Origin: Lamellibrachia satsuma
Taxonomy: Eukaryota > Annelida > Polychaeta > Sabellida > Siboglinidae
Assembly: GCA_033239005.1 (NCBI GenBank)
Contig: BSQZ01000068.1
Span: forward strand, 1,544,501-1,608,500
Direction of reading: 5' to 3'
Length of the DNA stretch: 64,000 bases
Below, in pieces: positions 1-11,683 of this stretch. A program made the position numbers and the translations under genes. The number at the start of each line of letters is the position of its first letter. Position 1 is the first letter of the stretch. A model generated the notes under the pieces. The model searched no databases and was not told the DNA's origin. It was given only the letters and a program-made list of their open reading frames with translations.

Positions 1-590
1 TGAGAGAACAAAAGGAAGAGTTGTGGTTGGATCTGGGTTGTCGGAAGAGTTTCCAGTTAACATCGGTTTGAGGCTAGGAAGTGCCCTTAGCCCTTTACTG
101 TTTATCATGATGATGGAAATAATCAGCAGGAAGATCAGCGCGAAGGATATTCTCAGGAAGATGATGTATGCAGACGATCTGGCCATAATAGCAGAAAGCA
201 AACAAGAACTACAGGAAGTGTTGGAGGAATGGAAGGGGGTGTTCGAGAAGCACGGACTGAGAATCAGCCTAGAGAAGACAGAAGTGATGTGGATTGGACA
301 CCAGAGAGAGAGAGAGAGGAGTTGAACATCAGGTTGGATGGTAAGGAGATCAAGCAAGTGGATGGCTTTATGTACCTTGGAGGAATGGTTACGGAGGATG
401 GGCATTCAGCGGCAGGAGTTCGACGTCGGACACAAGTGAGAACGAATGCTTGGAGAAAGGTAGAGGGAGTCATGTTGGACAGAAAAATTTCAAAAAACCT
501 GAAAGGGAAAGCCCTGAGAACGTGTGTTACACCAGCATGCCTGTATGGTCTGGAGACAGTAGCGTTGACAGAACAACAACAACAGAAGCT
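1..590 (+). pseudogene. LINE reverse transcriptase fragment
   Basis: Part of a non-LTR retrotransposon RT, entering from the left edge. The catalytic motif reads YADDLAII (bases 167-190). It is preceded by GLRLGSALSPLLF, a variant of the usual G-x-R-QG-x-x-LSP block, and followed by a thumb-like region with YLGGMV and CLYGLETVALTE. The frame shifts inside a GA-rich run at about 303-320, so two overlapping frames (23-325 and 319-590) together make the domain. The homology stops abruptly after TEQQQQKLQ, where elements of this type normally continue with an N-x-W-x-R-R-I segment. The next bases (591-617) match the end of an unrelated transposon. It is dead through frameshift and 3' truncation. 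The clade is not certain. Confidence 0.8.
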
Positions 591-617
591 GCAAGGCCGA
601 GATCCCGAAAGGCTGAG
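591..617 (+). repeat. Fragment of iteron-type transposon terminus
   Basis: These 27 bases contain GGCCGAGATCCCGAAAGG followed by a box differing by one base from GGCCGAGATCAC. They match the right end of the element at 36395-39038 (bases 39003-39029) and sit exactly where the LINE homology breaks off. The best reading is a residual end of the same transposon family left after excision or rearrangement. The match is short but specific. Confidence 0.55.
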
Positions 618-1353
618 ATCACCGGCAACGTTCTATTTCTATCTGCGTAGCTAGCCAAGTTAAGAGGCGACTGACGTCACTTATATAAAAGATACGTACA
701 TTTATCTTATTTAAAGTACGAAATATGAAATCAGTAAGCTTACTAGCATTGTAACTTGCATGCGTTAACGTGCGTTGGATACAGAAAATAAAACGTGGAT
801 TTTGTCGGGAGGATATGATGTACGTACTAGCTGGCGATGTATTGAGTGACCCCCATGGGCACAACTTGAGAAAAGTAGGGGTGACTACAGTCACTGACGT
901 CACTGCAAGGCAGGACAGCTATTTCGGGACCGTGAGGGAAGCGCGTCGCGACCGTTGACCAATCCCATGCGCGCTTCACTGACATATCAATTACCACAAT
1001 GACATCTCACAACTTGTTATTACAGGTGTATTTTGAAACTGTCCAATAAACCTTTGAGATGTTAATACATACCTCGTGTCATTGAAATATTGACTACATT
1101 TTGACAATAGTGAAAACATTTTATTGTGGTATCATCGTGGTAACTCAGAACATCAGTCACTTTTTATGTCAGTATTGGCACAGTCACATTGTATTTTTCA
1201 GGTACAATTGGATATTTTTTAAGCATGAAACTGCAAAAGACAACATCTTTTTTTGCTGGTTGGATACAGCAAGATAAAAGGCTCTTTATGAAACTTTTCT
1301 TTAATGTGCATGTTTTTCTTGTAAGAACTTTTGTCCAGTTTTGGTTTACACAG
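618..1353. other. Spacer between LINE fragment and HECT gene
   Basis: No coding domain recognised. Two stretches contain CTGACGTCACT (about 670 and 893), a CRE-like palindrome, but no paired inverted ends were established. A CCAATAAACC stretch near 1044-1053 could be a poly(A) signal. The region presumably holds upstream sequence of the HECT gene, whose first recognisable exon begins at 1354. Confidence 0.3.
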
Positions 1354-3149
1354 GTTCAGTTTAGGACAGCACATGATCCAGTGGCAGAGATGCAGCCACA
1401 GCAAGAAGATGAACTGTGGAGTGAAGTTACTGCCTGTAAGTTATATTAAGTAAATTATAATGATATATTTTTTTTAAATGGCATCGATTCTCAATTTGCC
1501 AACATTTGTTCAAAATGGCGGCCTTTTTTTTACCATGGAAATGCGGGTCTGGCAGAAAAAGGTTCAATATATGTTTTACTCGGTAAGACCCACTCTACAA
1601 TTTGGGCAGAAAAAAATTGCACTAGCTATGCAAACAAATTCTATCGAGCTGCTGTGTCTCGCTTTGACTCGGAATGTACCCATTTCACTGATTACTGTTT
1701 CAGCCTTTCAGTCAGTCGCAGATCTTGTTCAGTACACGGATGAAGAAGTCATTCTTCATAGGAATGACATACCATCCACATTTCTACATGTGTACGACAC
1801 CCCAACCGTTCTGACAAAGCGATTGAAAGTTTCGTTTATCGGAGATGGCCTGGACTTTGGAGGGTTGACAAAGAAATTTCTAACAATGACTTGGGCAGAA
1901 GTTTTTCGGTCCTACTTCACCGGTGAAGATTATGCAATTCCGTATCTGCCCCTACATCGATCAAGGGCAGATGAGAAGAAGTTTATTCAAATTGGTCGTC
2001 TTCTTTGCCACACTGTTGCCTTGTTGCATCAGGTACCTCCACGGCTATGTCGCTGCACCCTGCTCCAAATTGCCTTTGGAGAGGACGAGGTATCTGATGA
2101 GGTACTCTTGCCAGACTTCATGTTGTACCTGTGTCAAGACGACAGGGCACTGCTGACACGTGCACTGGGAGGCTTCAGGACCTCAGTGACAGTGACCAGG
2201 AAGAACTGAATTTATATGCTGTGTATGGGATGCAGGTAGGTTTGTAGGTGCCATAAATAGGCTAAGCCATAACAATACCAATTTAAATATGGAACTTGTT
2301 TCCATCAGACCATTCCCATGCTAACAGACGTATAACTAAATCTCTCCACTGGGTGTCTTGATTTTTTTATATGTAATGTTCAACTCATGGTTGTTCAAGT
2401 GAATTTGTGGATTACAATTATTTTTATGTAAATGTTTTCTAAGTGAATTTTATTAATAGTCTACATAATAATTAACTGGTGTGTGTCTTTAAGAAAAGTA
2501 ATTTTTATAGAAATTATTTGAATATGATTATTTAGCCAAAATGTGCAATGATTCAATTATGTGGCAACTAGTAATCAAATACACATGTACACCTGTACAG
2601 ATTGATTCTCGAAGACATGTATTCAGTGCATTATTCTCTGTGTGAGAGTAGTTTTCTTAATTTTATATTTTCATTACAGCGAAGACCAACAAGCGGCACA
2701 CTGAATGAGGATCTCCTTTAATTGCGCGCGAGGTGCTGGTGGAGAGGCCAGCCAAATTCATTAGGAGGATGAGGCAGGGGATTCCAGAAGAATTTGCTGC
2801 CTTGTTCTTCTCCCAGTTGACTGTGGAGAAGGTGACAGTTATGTATGTTAAACTGCGACCAACTGCAGCAGCAGTCGCGGCATGCATCATTGCTGAAAAT
2901 GAAGCTATGATGAGAGCAGAAGACCTGCGGGCTCTCCATATGTTCCGCTCCATAGTCCGAGCGATGGAGCCCGAGGAGCTGGCTGACTTCCTGCTCTATG
3001 TCACTGGCTCTGAGATGATGCCACAGGACAATATAAAGGTAGTTTTTTTTCAGGCAACAGGTTTGTCCCGTTTGCCTAGGGTCCATATGTGTGGGCCACT
3101 AGTAGAGCTGCCCACATCCTATACCTCAAGGGCAGAAATGAAACGGTAG
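1354..3149 (+). pseudogene. HECT-type E3 ubiquitin ligase-like gene, spliced, broken
   Basis: Three exons with good splice signals: 1354-1435 (acceptor ACACAG, donor GTAAGT), 1704-2235 (acceptor TTTCAG, donor GTAGGT) and 2680 to about 3149 (acceptor TTACAG). Splicing exon 1 to 2 preserves the frame and gives ...DELWSEVTASFQSVADL. Exon 2 encodes a HECT N-lobe: LKVSFIGDGLDFGGLTKKF, then an F-x-x-IGRLLCH helix and ALLHQVPP. Exon 3 carries the C-lobe with VTGSEMMP and LPRVHMCG, where the Cys codon at 3090-3092 is the expected thioester residue (family pattern LP-x-x-H-T-C). HECT ligases pass ubiquitin from E2 to substrate through this Cys. Frameshifts near 2165-2175 and at about 2717 break the copy. 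It converges with the integrase gene at 3686-6608. It could instead be a decayed host gene. Confidence 0.72.
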
Positions 3150-3685
3150 TGGTTTCACTTATTGAATGACAGATCTGCGTATGAAACTAACATGGTGTGA
3201 CAAATCCGTGTGCAGATCTATCGTCTTCTGGTGTTTACATCACAGATCAGATTTCACTGTCATAACATGTTTCTTTCTAGCTAAAGTGGAAAGTAAACCT
3301 ATTGATTAATATAATGTTATTAGAGTGTTATTTTTGCAGTTAGATATGGCAAATTGTTTGTAGAATAATGTAAATAATAAAAACTGGGGGTACCGTGTTA
3401 CTTTTTAACTATAATGGTTTGTTATGATTTTTTTTTAGATTATATAATTGGATTTAAAGTCACACAAAAATTATTCAAAAAGTAATCAAAAGCTATTGGA
3501 AATTGATCATTGCCATACCTCTTTATTTATGACTTCTACCAGCATGCAGTGTATAATTAGACACCTTTAACCACCAGGTGTAGATTGACTGATAACTATT
3601 AAGGAACATATGTTGAATCGGCTACTCAATTGTTAATTTGACACATTGCCCCAGTGACCTAGAAATAGCAGTGATGCATTTCATA
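3150..3685. other. Convergent intergenic spacer
   Basis: AT-rich spacer between the 3' ends of the HECT gene (+) and the integrase gene (-). It contains AATAATAAAAAC near 3371, a plausible poly(A) context on the + strand. No coding signal or internal repeat was seen. Confidence 0.35.
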
Positions 3686-6608
3686 CTACACATTGTCTGC
3701 TAGAGAGTGACAGGCTTGCATATACAGATCAATGCCAAGTTCTGGAGAGTCAGATAGCGGATCAACTGTTTGTTGCAATCTCTGCAATGCCTGGTCAGAG
3801 ATTGGACATGGCACTTCACCTACGTCCACTGTCCCAGACTCATCCAACTCGATCTCATCTACTACACCTGAAGAAGACACATTGTCTGACTCCCTGAACA
3901 TGTCATGCACGGCTGTCAGGTCTGTGTTGGCGAGCTCCAGACTGCGCCCTACAAACAGCTGTAATGGCGTCTGGTAGTGTTCAGTTCTCACGCCATGATT
4001 GTTCCACTGTGCAACAAAGGCCTGCAACTCGCGATTAATCCTGGGCAGAAATACATAACGCAGTGCCCACAAGTGCTGCTGATTATTGATGTCAAGAGAA
4101 CCTTGATCTTCAAGGAAGTGAAAAAGATCATAGTATAAATTGGTGGCCCCATTCCAGGTGTCTACCCAAACCCGTTCGATGCGCTGATTGTGCACACTAG
4201 TTCCTCTTATTCCAGATCAGACCATATGTACTTGTGGCCGTGAGAAAGTGCTTCAGTACTGTGCATTTCTTGTTGTTAGGGGAGGCGTGCAGGAAAACAA
4301 GCAAACGACTGAATCCATCAATTCCTCCATGAATCACCAATTTCCACCTGCAAAAGTAATGTTACATAAAGATTTATCTCCTTCAATTTAGAATTACTGT
4401 GTTACTTTATTTAGTAGCAGTATTGTACCAATGTATTGTGTTCATGATGTTATTTAGTAGTTAATTAGTAGCAGTATTGTACCAATGTATTGTGTTCATG
4501 ATGTTATTTAGTAGTTAGTTAGTAGCAGTAGTGTACCAATGTAATGTGTTCATGGTGTTATTTAGTAGCAGTAGTGTACCAATGTGTTGTGTTCATGGTG
4601 TTATTTACTAGTTATTTAGTAGCAGTATTGTACCAATCTATTGTGTTCATGATGTTCATAACAACTCAAATTTCCACTGTTTGTAGTTGTGCATTTACAA
4701 GGATAGTAATATACAATGCCATGCTATTAATCAGACAAGGTCTTGACCAATACAACACTTTCATTACACCATTGTACGGTTTTCCTGCTATATATAAACT
4801 AAAATTGCCATTTGGTTCTTTTATGTTGTCTATATTTCTATTTTGTCTATATGAATTTGCAAGGTGTACTATGGAAAGCTAAATATGTGATAACAAAGCA
4901 GCATTTTACTAAGTTTTAACCATGTCATTAAATCATTTTTTACCTGATTAGCTTATGGTTGCCGTCTATGTGCCAGACAGAGTTAGGGCCAGCAACAGCA
5001 TATGTGCGACGCTGAATGGTCATTGCAGCTCTGAGAGCAATGCCTCCTTCGTCCACACGCATCATGCTATCCACACGCATCATGCACCTGCCACCTCTGC
5101 ACATTGATGTCCTGCGAGAATAGTCTTGCTTTTACTGCATTTGGACCAATTCGCTGATTCTCACCAATGCAGTTCTTCACGGTTCGGTCTAGCTCATCAT
5201 CAGACATGCGAGTGAATCCTTCCCTGAGGCTCAAGCCAAATGTTCTGAAATTTATTTACAACTTTTTTATATCGACATCATAATTATGTAGTACACAAGT
5301 CACAGAACCACACAATTATAAGTTGAATGAAGGACTAAGTAAGAAGCATGACACATTGTTCAAATGCCACCTACTACTTTAGACATAATACAATGACCGG
5401 CGCATAAAATCAGAGAGTTCTTAAAGGTTTCACACTGCATTTCCAATAACAAAACATTTATTGAATGGTCATGCAGAATTTTAAAGTGAAATTACTAATT
5501 TTGCTAAGACCAGCTATTTCTTTTTAACAAAAAATAATAAGGATATACCCATGCATTTTGTTTTTCTCAAAGGTGTATATAGTATTATTATCCAGTGTGA
5601 CATGAACTGATATGTGCTTTATGTCAGTATCCAATTGGCACAAGATAGCTTTTTACACAAATATAAGTCAGAAATACCATATGCAGTAGGGAGTAGGTTT
5701 TGGCAGTAGTTATTTTGAAACAGATTCACTGCTAGATAACAATGTAATTTCAAATACTAAACAAAATGACTCTGAATATGACATTAAGTTAACGTGATAG
5801 TGGCTTAAACAACTACCCCAAATACAGATGATTCTTGGAAATACATTTCGGAAACAAATTAAGGATATAGTCAAACTAATATTAGTTACCTTAACCTCCG
5901 TTTAACAGTCCTTAAAGAGACGCAAAGCAGCTGACTCATGCGTTGTGCAGTAAACCCACATTGGACCAAGAAACTAAGCTGTTGATTAGTGATGGCAAAT
6001 CTTAGGGCACCTCGCGTTGATCTTGGTGCCTCCGTCCGTTCAGAATGGTAACTGCGCCGCACTGCAACATACATGCATAACAGCAGATTACCATGCAACA
6101 ACTTGAAATAATGAGTGTGATGATACGGTTGATATGGAAGTGAGCTTACATAGCAATTACTTCCGGAACGATACACTGCTTCACGATACAATACGTATAG
6201 CGATACAGAGTTCACGATACGATACATATCGCGATACAGGCTGCACCCACTAGAATGATACAACAACAGTAAAACACGTTTATTTATCACGTGGACAAAG
6301 TAACACCGGTGTATCATTCCGGCTCTAATGGCAAAGTAGTTTCTTTAGATGATTTAGCAATTTTGTGCTGTTTCAATTCACGAAACAATATGCATAGCAT
6401 TTCAGTCTGTGAGGCCATGCAATGCACATTGAGTAGTTTGTGTACGATATTAAAATTAACTTAATTTGCTGTCTTACCTTGGTCTTCACCATTTCCTTTC
6501 TTAAACTCTTCTATAATTGGCCTCAGCAACTCCAGTAATTGCTGGGCAGCATTCTCTTGTAGCAATGTTCCGTTTGCCCTCCTTGTATGCCTCTCTAGTG
6601 CTTCCAAT
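3686..6608 (-). pseudogene. Spliced integrase-core (DDE) transposase-like gene
   Basis: Five exons on the minus strand: 6608-6478, 6061-5890, 5244-4944 and 4347-3686, with a likely further 5' exon not located. All have AG acceptors and GT donors, and each junction I checked keeps the frame. In order they encode a helical N-terminus (LEALERHTRRANG..), a helix-turn-helix-like block (FTAQRMSQLL.VSLRTVKRRLR), then RRTYAVAGPNSVWHIDGNHKLIRW with the first catalytic Asp, HGGIDGFSRLLVFLHASPNN, and VHNQRIERVWVDTW with the catalytic Glu. The C-terminal region includes YVFLPRINRELQAF and ends in an acidic tail. The family is common in fish and aquatic invertebrates and resembles IS3/retroviral integrase cores. 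Two lesions are visible. A 15-bp duplication near 5078 breaks the frame. About 25-30 residues that should hold the middle Asp (usually D-K-G-G-E-N) are missing at about 4195. It converges with the HECT gene. Confidence 0.75.
4409..4655. repeat. Minisatellite in the last integrase intron
   Basis: Five imperfect tandem copies of a 42-54 bp unit, each containing TTAGTAGCAGTA and TGTACCAATGTATTGTG. Shorter units lack the TAGTTAGT end. The array lies wholly within the intron 4348-4943 of the integrase gene. Confidence 0.85.
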
Positions 6609-7039
6609 CTTTAAGAGAACAACTTACATTTAGGAATATATATGAATAGATTCTACATTGCATTAGTAATTACATTATGACATTTATACTGCCTTATTAT
6701 TAGCATTTTCATTTATCTACATAACTGACAAGACCTTGACCAAAAAACAACATTGTAGCTGTGGTGTAAAAGTAGTCACCGAGACCATTAATTGTCTGAT
6801 TTTGTGCATCTGACGTTTGCATTTTTGAGTGATCGCATTTAGAACAAACGGTCTAAGTTACAGTGTTATACGGTCCCAAACGAAATGGTATGCGGAAACT
6901 TGACAAAAGGATTAATAAAGCCATTGATACCTACCGGGTTATGCATGCTGCTCGAGTTGAAGCCGGGAGGTGGTCGGTTGTGGCGAGGCGGAGGCAGTCA
7001 TCGACTGTACGTTTAAATCTTGTCAGGAATAACGCCGAA
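6609..7039. other. Spacer upstream of integrase gene, next to Gypsy fragment
   Basis: No recognisable domain. The open + strand frame at 6863-7180 overlaps the Gypsy integrase antisense and is judged a shadow. The 5' exon and promoter of the integrase gene would be expected here. A short GC-richer stretch at 6940-7020 marks the likely join to the Gypsy fragment. Confidence 0.3.
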
Positions 7040-8946
7040 TTAGAATTTCTGGATGGATTGTCACTCTGGTTTTCAACTTCCGTCCCATGTTTAGTTGTGC
7101 TGGAGAATATCCATTGTGAAGTGGAGTGTTCATGTATGTTAGGAGAGCGAGATACTCATCATTACATTTATTCAGGATAGTTTTCACGGTTTGGACTGCG
7201 CGTTCGACTTCACCGTTTGACTGAGGATATTTCGGGGACGATGTGACATGCTCGAATCCCCAGGATTTCGAAAAGTCTTTGAATTCCTCTGAATCGAACT
7301 GTGGCCCATTGTCCGAAAAGAGAATATCCGGTATTCCCTGACGAGTGAACACTTTTTTCAGTTTGGACACAGTTTCTCCAGTGTTAACATTTGTTGACAA
7401 AATGCAGATTTTGACATCTCGTGAAAAGTAGTCAACAGTCAGTAGGTACTAAAAAGTCTGCACCTACTCTGGACCAAGGTCTGTGAGGGAATTCTGTTCC
7501 CTTCATGGGCTCAATGTGATCTTTACGGTATTGTTTGCATATGGCACGGTTTTTGACAATCTTCTCGATATATCGTGATATCCCCGACCACCACACGGAT
7601 GACGTTGCGTTCCCACGGGTTTTCGTGATTCCCTGGTGGCAGTCATGAAGATATCTAAGAATGTCAATTCTCAGACTAGGCGGCATGACTAGTTGTAGTC
7701 CACGCATCAAAAGTCCTTCATTGATTGACAGGTTGCCTCTTTCCTGCTAGTATTTCACGATATTATGTTCTTGCATGTTTCGCTTGTCTTCTGACCATCC
7801 ATTTCGGACGTAACGGAGGACGAGTTTTAGCACGTCGTCTTTGTTGAATTATCGTCTGATTTCTTCCAGTCTTTGGTCATATGCCGGTAGATACAGCATA
7901 ACCGCATTGACGTAGTTGTCTACCTCGTGACGGAACTCCTCTGTCTGTTGGTCACCAGTGTGGTTCATGGGGGCACGTGACAGTGCATCAGCAGTGTACA
8001 GGTGTTTCCCTGGAACGTGGTCGATGCTGAACGTATACCTCATCCGGCGCATCCTGAATCGTTGAATACGTACATGAAGTTCGTGCAGAAGCTTCGAGGA
8101 GAGTAGAGTAACAAGTGGTTTATGGTCCGTCTCCACCTTGAATTTCATGCAGATGAGAAGGTCAGACCAGTGTTCGAGTGCCCATGTGGTTGCTAATGCC
8201 TCTTTTTCGATCTGTGCGTAACAACATTCGGTCTCGGGCATTGACCTGCTTGCAAATGCAACGGGTCGCATCTCCCTTGAAGACTGTCGTTGTAGTAACA
8301 CAGCTCCAAGACCGAAACTGCTGGCATCTGCCGAGACAACTGTTTCTTTCTCGGTGTCATACATGGCAAGTACTCTTTCAGATGCCAGTTCCGATTTCAG
8401 GTCTTTGAAGGCTTGCTGTTGTGTCTGGCCCCATAACCATGCATTCTTCTTCTTTAGCGGATGTGTCATCTCTGCTAAGTTCGGGCAGAATTTCATGAGC
8501 TGATTTATCATTCCCAGATATCGTCGGAGATCCACATTGTCGGTTGGCTCTGCCATCTCAACGATCGCTTTCACTGTTGCTGGATCTTTGTGGATTCAGT
8601 GGTTGTCTATGATCTGTCCCAGATACGATAGTTTGGTCTGTGAGAAGAAGCATTTCTCCAGATTGAGCGTTAGACCACTCTTTGTCAGTATGTCAAGAAC
8701 AGCTTTCAGCCTCTGATCATGTTCGCGTTGGTTGCGTCCGACAACAAGTATGTCATCCAGATGACAAACGACTCCATCGAGCCCTGACAGTTCACGGTCC
8801 ATACGCTTCTGGAAATACTCCGGCGCTGATATCCCGAAAGGAAGACGTCGGAACATGTATCTGCCGTATGGCGTTACGAAAGTTGTCAGCTTAGCCCTCT
8901 CGTCACTGAGCATGATTTGATGAAATCCTCAGTTTGCATCAAGTTT
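7040..8946 (-). mobile_element. pol: Ty3/Gypsy LTR retrotransposon pol fragment
   Basis: Minus-strand order is reverse transcriptase, RNase H, integrase, as in Ty3/Gypsy. The RT part (8946-8596) has LTTFVTPYGRYMFRRLPFG and the catalytic HLDDILV. The upstream KLDAN..GFHQIM is interrupted by a stop. RNase H (8574-7849) has LAMYDTEKETVVSADAS, EKEALATTWALEHW and HKPLVTLL. The integrase zinc-binding region (7710-7432) keeps the spaced His but only one clear Cys (ICKQYRKD), and is followed by VGADF. The core at 7400-7040 retains FSDNGPQF and SNGEVERAV, so the D-D-E residues are present. LTRs, gag and protease are absent, and frames break near 8585, 7715-7848 and 7420. The 5' side is cut exactly where CR1 sequence begins at 8948. 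Confidence 0.88.
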
Positions 8947-8947
8947 A

Positions 8948-9788
8948 GGTAATGATGTAATCAACTGGATAGAAAAGTGGCTTACACACAGAAGACAGAG
9001 AGTAATAGTAGGATTTGGAGGATGACATATCTAGCAAAGTACTCAGATGACACAAACGTATTCAGAAAGGTTACTAATGATACAGATAAACACAGTTTAG
9101 AGGATGATCTAGAAAAACTAGTTAAATGGTCAGAAAAATGGCAAATGTTATTTAATTTTTGGAAGTGTAAATGTATACACATAAGACATGGAAATATGGA
9201 CGAGGAATATAAAATGGGGGATGCTGTACTAGGTAGAACTACACAAGAAAAGGACTTAGTAGTAACATTTAGTGCTGACATGAAAGTTTCAGAGCAATGT
9301 GGGATTGCTGCTTCGAAAGGAAATCAATTTCTAGGGCTAATTAGGAGAACTATCACGTATAAGGAGAAACATCTAATTGTACTCCTGTACAAAGCAATAG
9401 TTAGACCACATTTGGTATATCGTATTCAAGCATGGAGGCCATATCTTAAAAAAGACATAGACAAGCTAGAAAGAATACAACGAAGAGCAACTAAAATGAT
9501 TCCAGAATTGAGAAACCTCAGTTACGAAAGTCGTTTATTACAATGTGGTTTGACAACACTTAGAGACCAGGAGACTAAGAGGAGACCAAATAGAAGTGTT
9601 TAAAATAGTGAACGGTTATGAGGATGTTGATAGGAATATGTTCTTCAAACTTAACAAAGGCAGTAGAACCAGAGGACACAAAGCAGCATTAGTTAAGGAG
9701 CAGGGTAGGTTGGACATGAAAAAGTACTCTTTCTCACCTCTAGAGGGTGATAAATGAATGGAACAAACTGCCAAATGATTGTGTTAAG
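8948..9788 (+). mobile_element. CR1-like LINE fragment (ORF2, RT thumb to C-terminus)
   Basis: Closely similar to the copies at 23908-26852 and 31000-35540. It starts in GNDVINWIEKWL and carries on through EKWQMLFNF, GDAVLGRTTQEKDL and HLIVLLYKAIVRPHL. Relative to those copies about 120 bp, including the PQGSVLGP block, is deleted at about 9014, and a further small deletion removes the Phe-Ala of FADD near 9043. The homology ends at CAAATGATTGTGTTAA (9788), before the usual tail, where a G-run begins. Dead fragment. Confidence 0.9.
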
Positions 9789-11242
9789 GGGGGGTGAAGC
9801 ACTCGAACAACCATAGCCCAAACATAATAACATACCATTTACAGTATATATGATGGGCGCAACGCCACGGCAATTTTGTAATATCCTTTTTAACTTTGCC
9901 ATTATCTTCGCTGGGCGGCGCCATATTGCTCTGCGGGGGGCTCAGCGGCAGAGTGGTTTGAGTACGAGCTCCTCCTGGCACGGCGTTCACACAGTAAAAA
10001 CCTCTCGGAAAAACGGCCGAAACGCATGGAAAATCGAATAAAAAGAAAACTGTTGTGCACTGGATGGCTCCTGGATATATCATCTAGTACTACAAATGCA
10101 AGGAAAAAACTGTTGATCGACTTCCGAGGAAGAATTTGCAGCGGAAAAGGTGGTTGCAAATGCGGAAATTGCCGTGTCCGCCAGCCTCAGGCTCTGCGAG
10201 TGACCACTTTTCCGACGCAGATTACAAGACTATGTGATGAGCATGGACAGACGGTGAGCATCAAGATGTCATTCTTGGTCAAAGACACCGTTCCATCTTA
10301 GATCTTTTTTTCCGCATATGACCATGCATCTACAGACTATTCTGCGACAAGGAAACGTCAGATATCAAAGGGCAGAGCGATGCGTAGGAAGCGACGAGCC
10401 GAAACCAGGTTAGTAAATTGGATTACCGTTACCATTGTGACTTATCACTACGATTACAATATAGTTCCACCCCAATAAGCACAGCTGTGCTTCAACGTCA
10501 GCATATATATGACCCACAGTAAATCGAAATGTATGAATACAATAAAGTGCGAGTAAGTGTTAATAGTTTGATATAATTACGAGTGTTTTTCTATCCGCCG
10601 ATTTATTTTCGACGTTATCAGACGTACCGTCATACGTGGCCGTACTCAAAACAATAACAATAACTCAGTAAGTGCTACAGGAAATACTGCAGCCTTATAA
10701 CATGGGCCATGGCGTGTGTACTAGGCAAAATTATTCAAGAAAATAATTTATATTATTTATTGACAGTCATAATAAGTCTCATACTCCTGTGTTCTAAATG
10801 CCTAGAGAGCAAGCGGCAAGCGTAAGGCTAAGCCTGGGGGGGGGTAGATGCATGGGAGAAACACTACCAAAAGACAGTATAGACTATAGTGCAACAACTT
10901 TTTAAAAGTATTTAAATATTTAAGTAAAATGCATTTCACCCATGCAATGTTTAGCTGGAAAGGAAACTAACTAAGGCATCGTCATCTACCCAGTTGAACA
11001 CTGTCAGATTACATGTCTGCTTTCTATAATGACACTTTACAATTTCTGTCTGAATTCTTGTGACTTGTAATTATATAAAATTGATTTGCTTTATTGATCA
11101 GATTAAACCCCATATGTAATAACCGGAAGTTCATAGAGGTTACATTTTATTCTAAGTCGACTGATAACACTGTAATATCGTGGGGGAAGGAGCAACTGTC
11201 GGCAACCCACAACAGTATTAGTACAAGCTATACATATGAAGG
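9789..11242. other. Unassigned region with GC-rich core
   Basis: Starts with a G-run immediately at the CR1 break and contains a GC-rich block (9900-10270) with overlapping open frames on both strands. None of these translates into a domain I recognise. A C-rich peptide frame (10026-10301) has CSGKGGCKCGNC but no clear family. A G-run also lies at 10840-10848. A donor-like CGGTGAGC at 10252 could end an exon. I cannot assign function. Confidence 0.3.
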
Positions 11243-11683
11243 AAGTATATCAGGCATGGGGTCAATTCTGTTTTGTCAATTCCAAAAAATCAGTTCTAAT
11301 TCCGCCTTGCAAAAAATCAATTCCAACTGTTAAAATCCTAGGCTAAAGAAAAATTCAAATCCAATTCGCTTTAACACAGTTTTATTTGTCACGTGTGCAC
11401 AATCATATTTAATTAGATATGATTAAAAAATTATTGTTCGTTAAATGCACACACACACGCACGCACGCACACACACACATATATCAGGTTTGCCATAAAA
11501 AACTTTAAAATGGCATCCAGCCATTTCATATGTACTTTCTGCTGCGACACCTCTCCTAGATTTTTGCTAACAAAACCAGACATTTTGGACAGCCCTGGAC
11601 AGTTGGGTCATTAATCTGAGTTTTGAACAGATTCCCTTGGTTATATAGAGTCCAGGTCATTTGCCCCTTTGTCACTTGCCCCC

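Noticed and set aside
3732..3977. 81-codon + strand Ser/Thr-rich ORF
   Set aside because: Antisense to the acidic C-terminal tail of the integrase gene.
4544..4882. 112-codon hydrophobic ORF
   Set aside because: Built from the minisatellite in the integrase intron; the apparent membrane segments are repeat-derived.
7432..8913. Intact endogenous retrovirus
   Set aside because: Only Gypsy pol pieces with frame breaks are present; no LTRs, gag or envelope.
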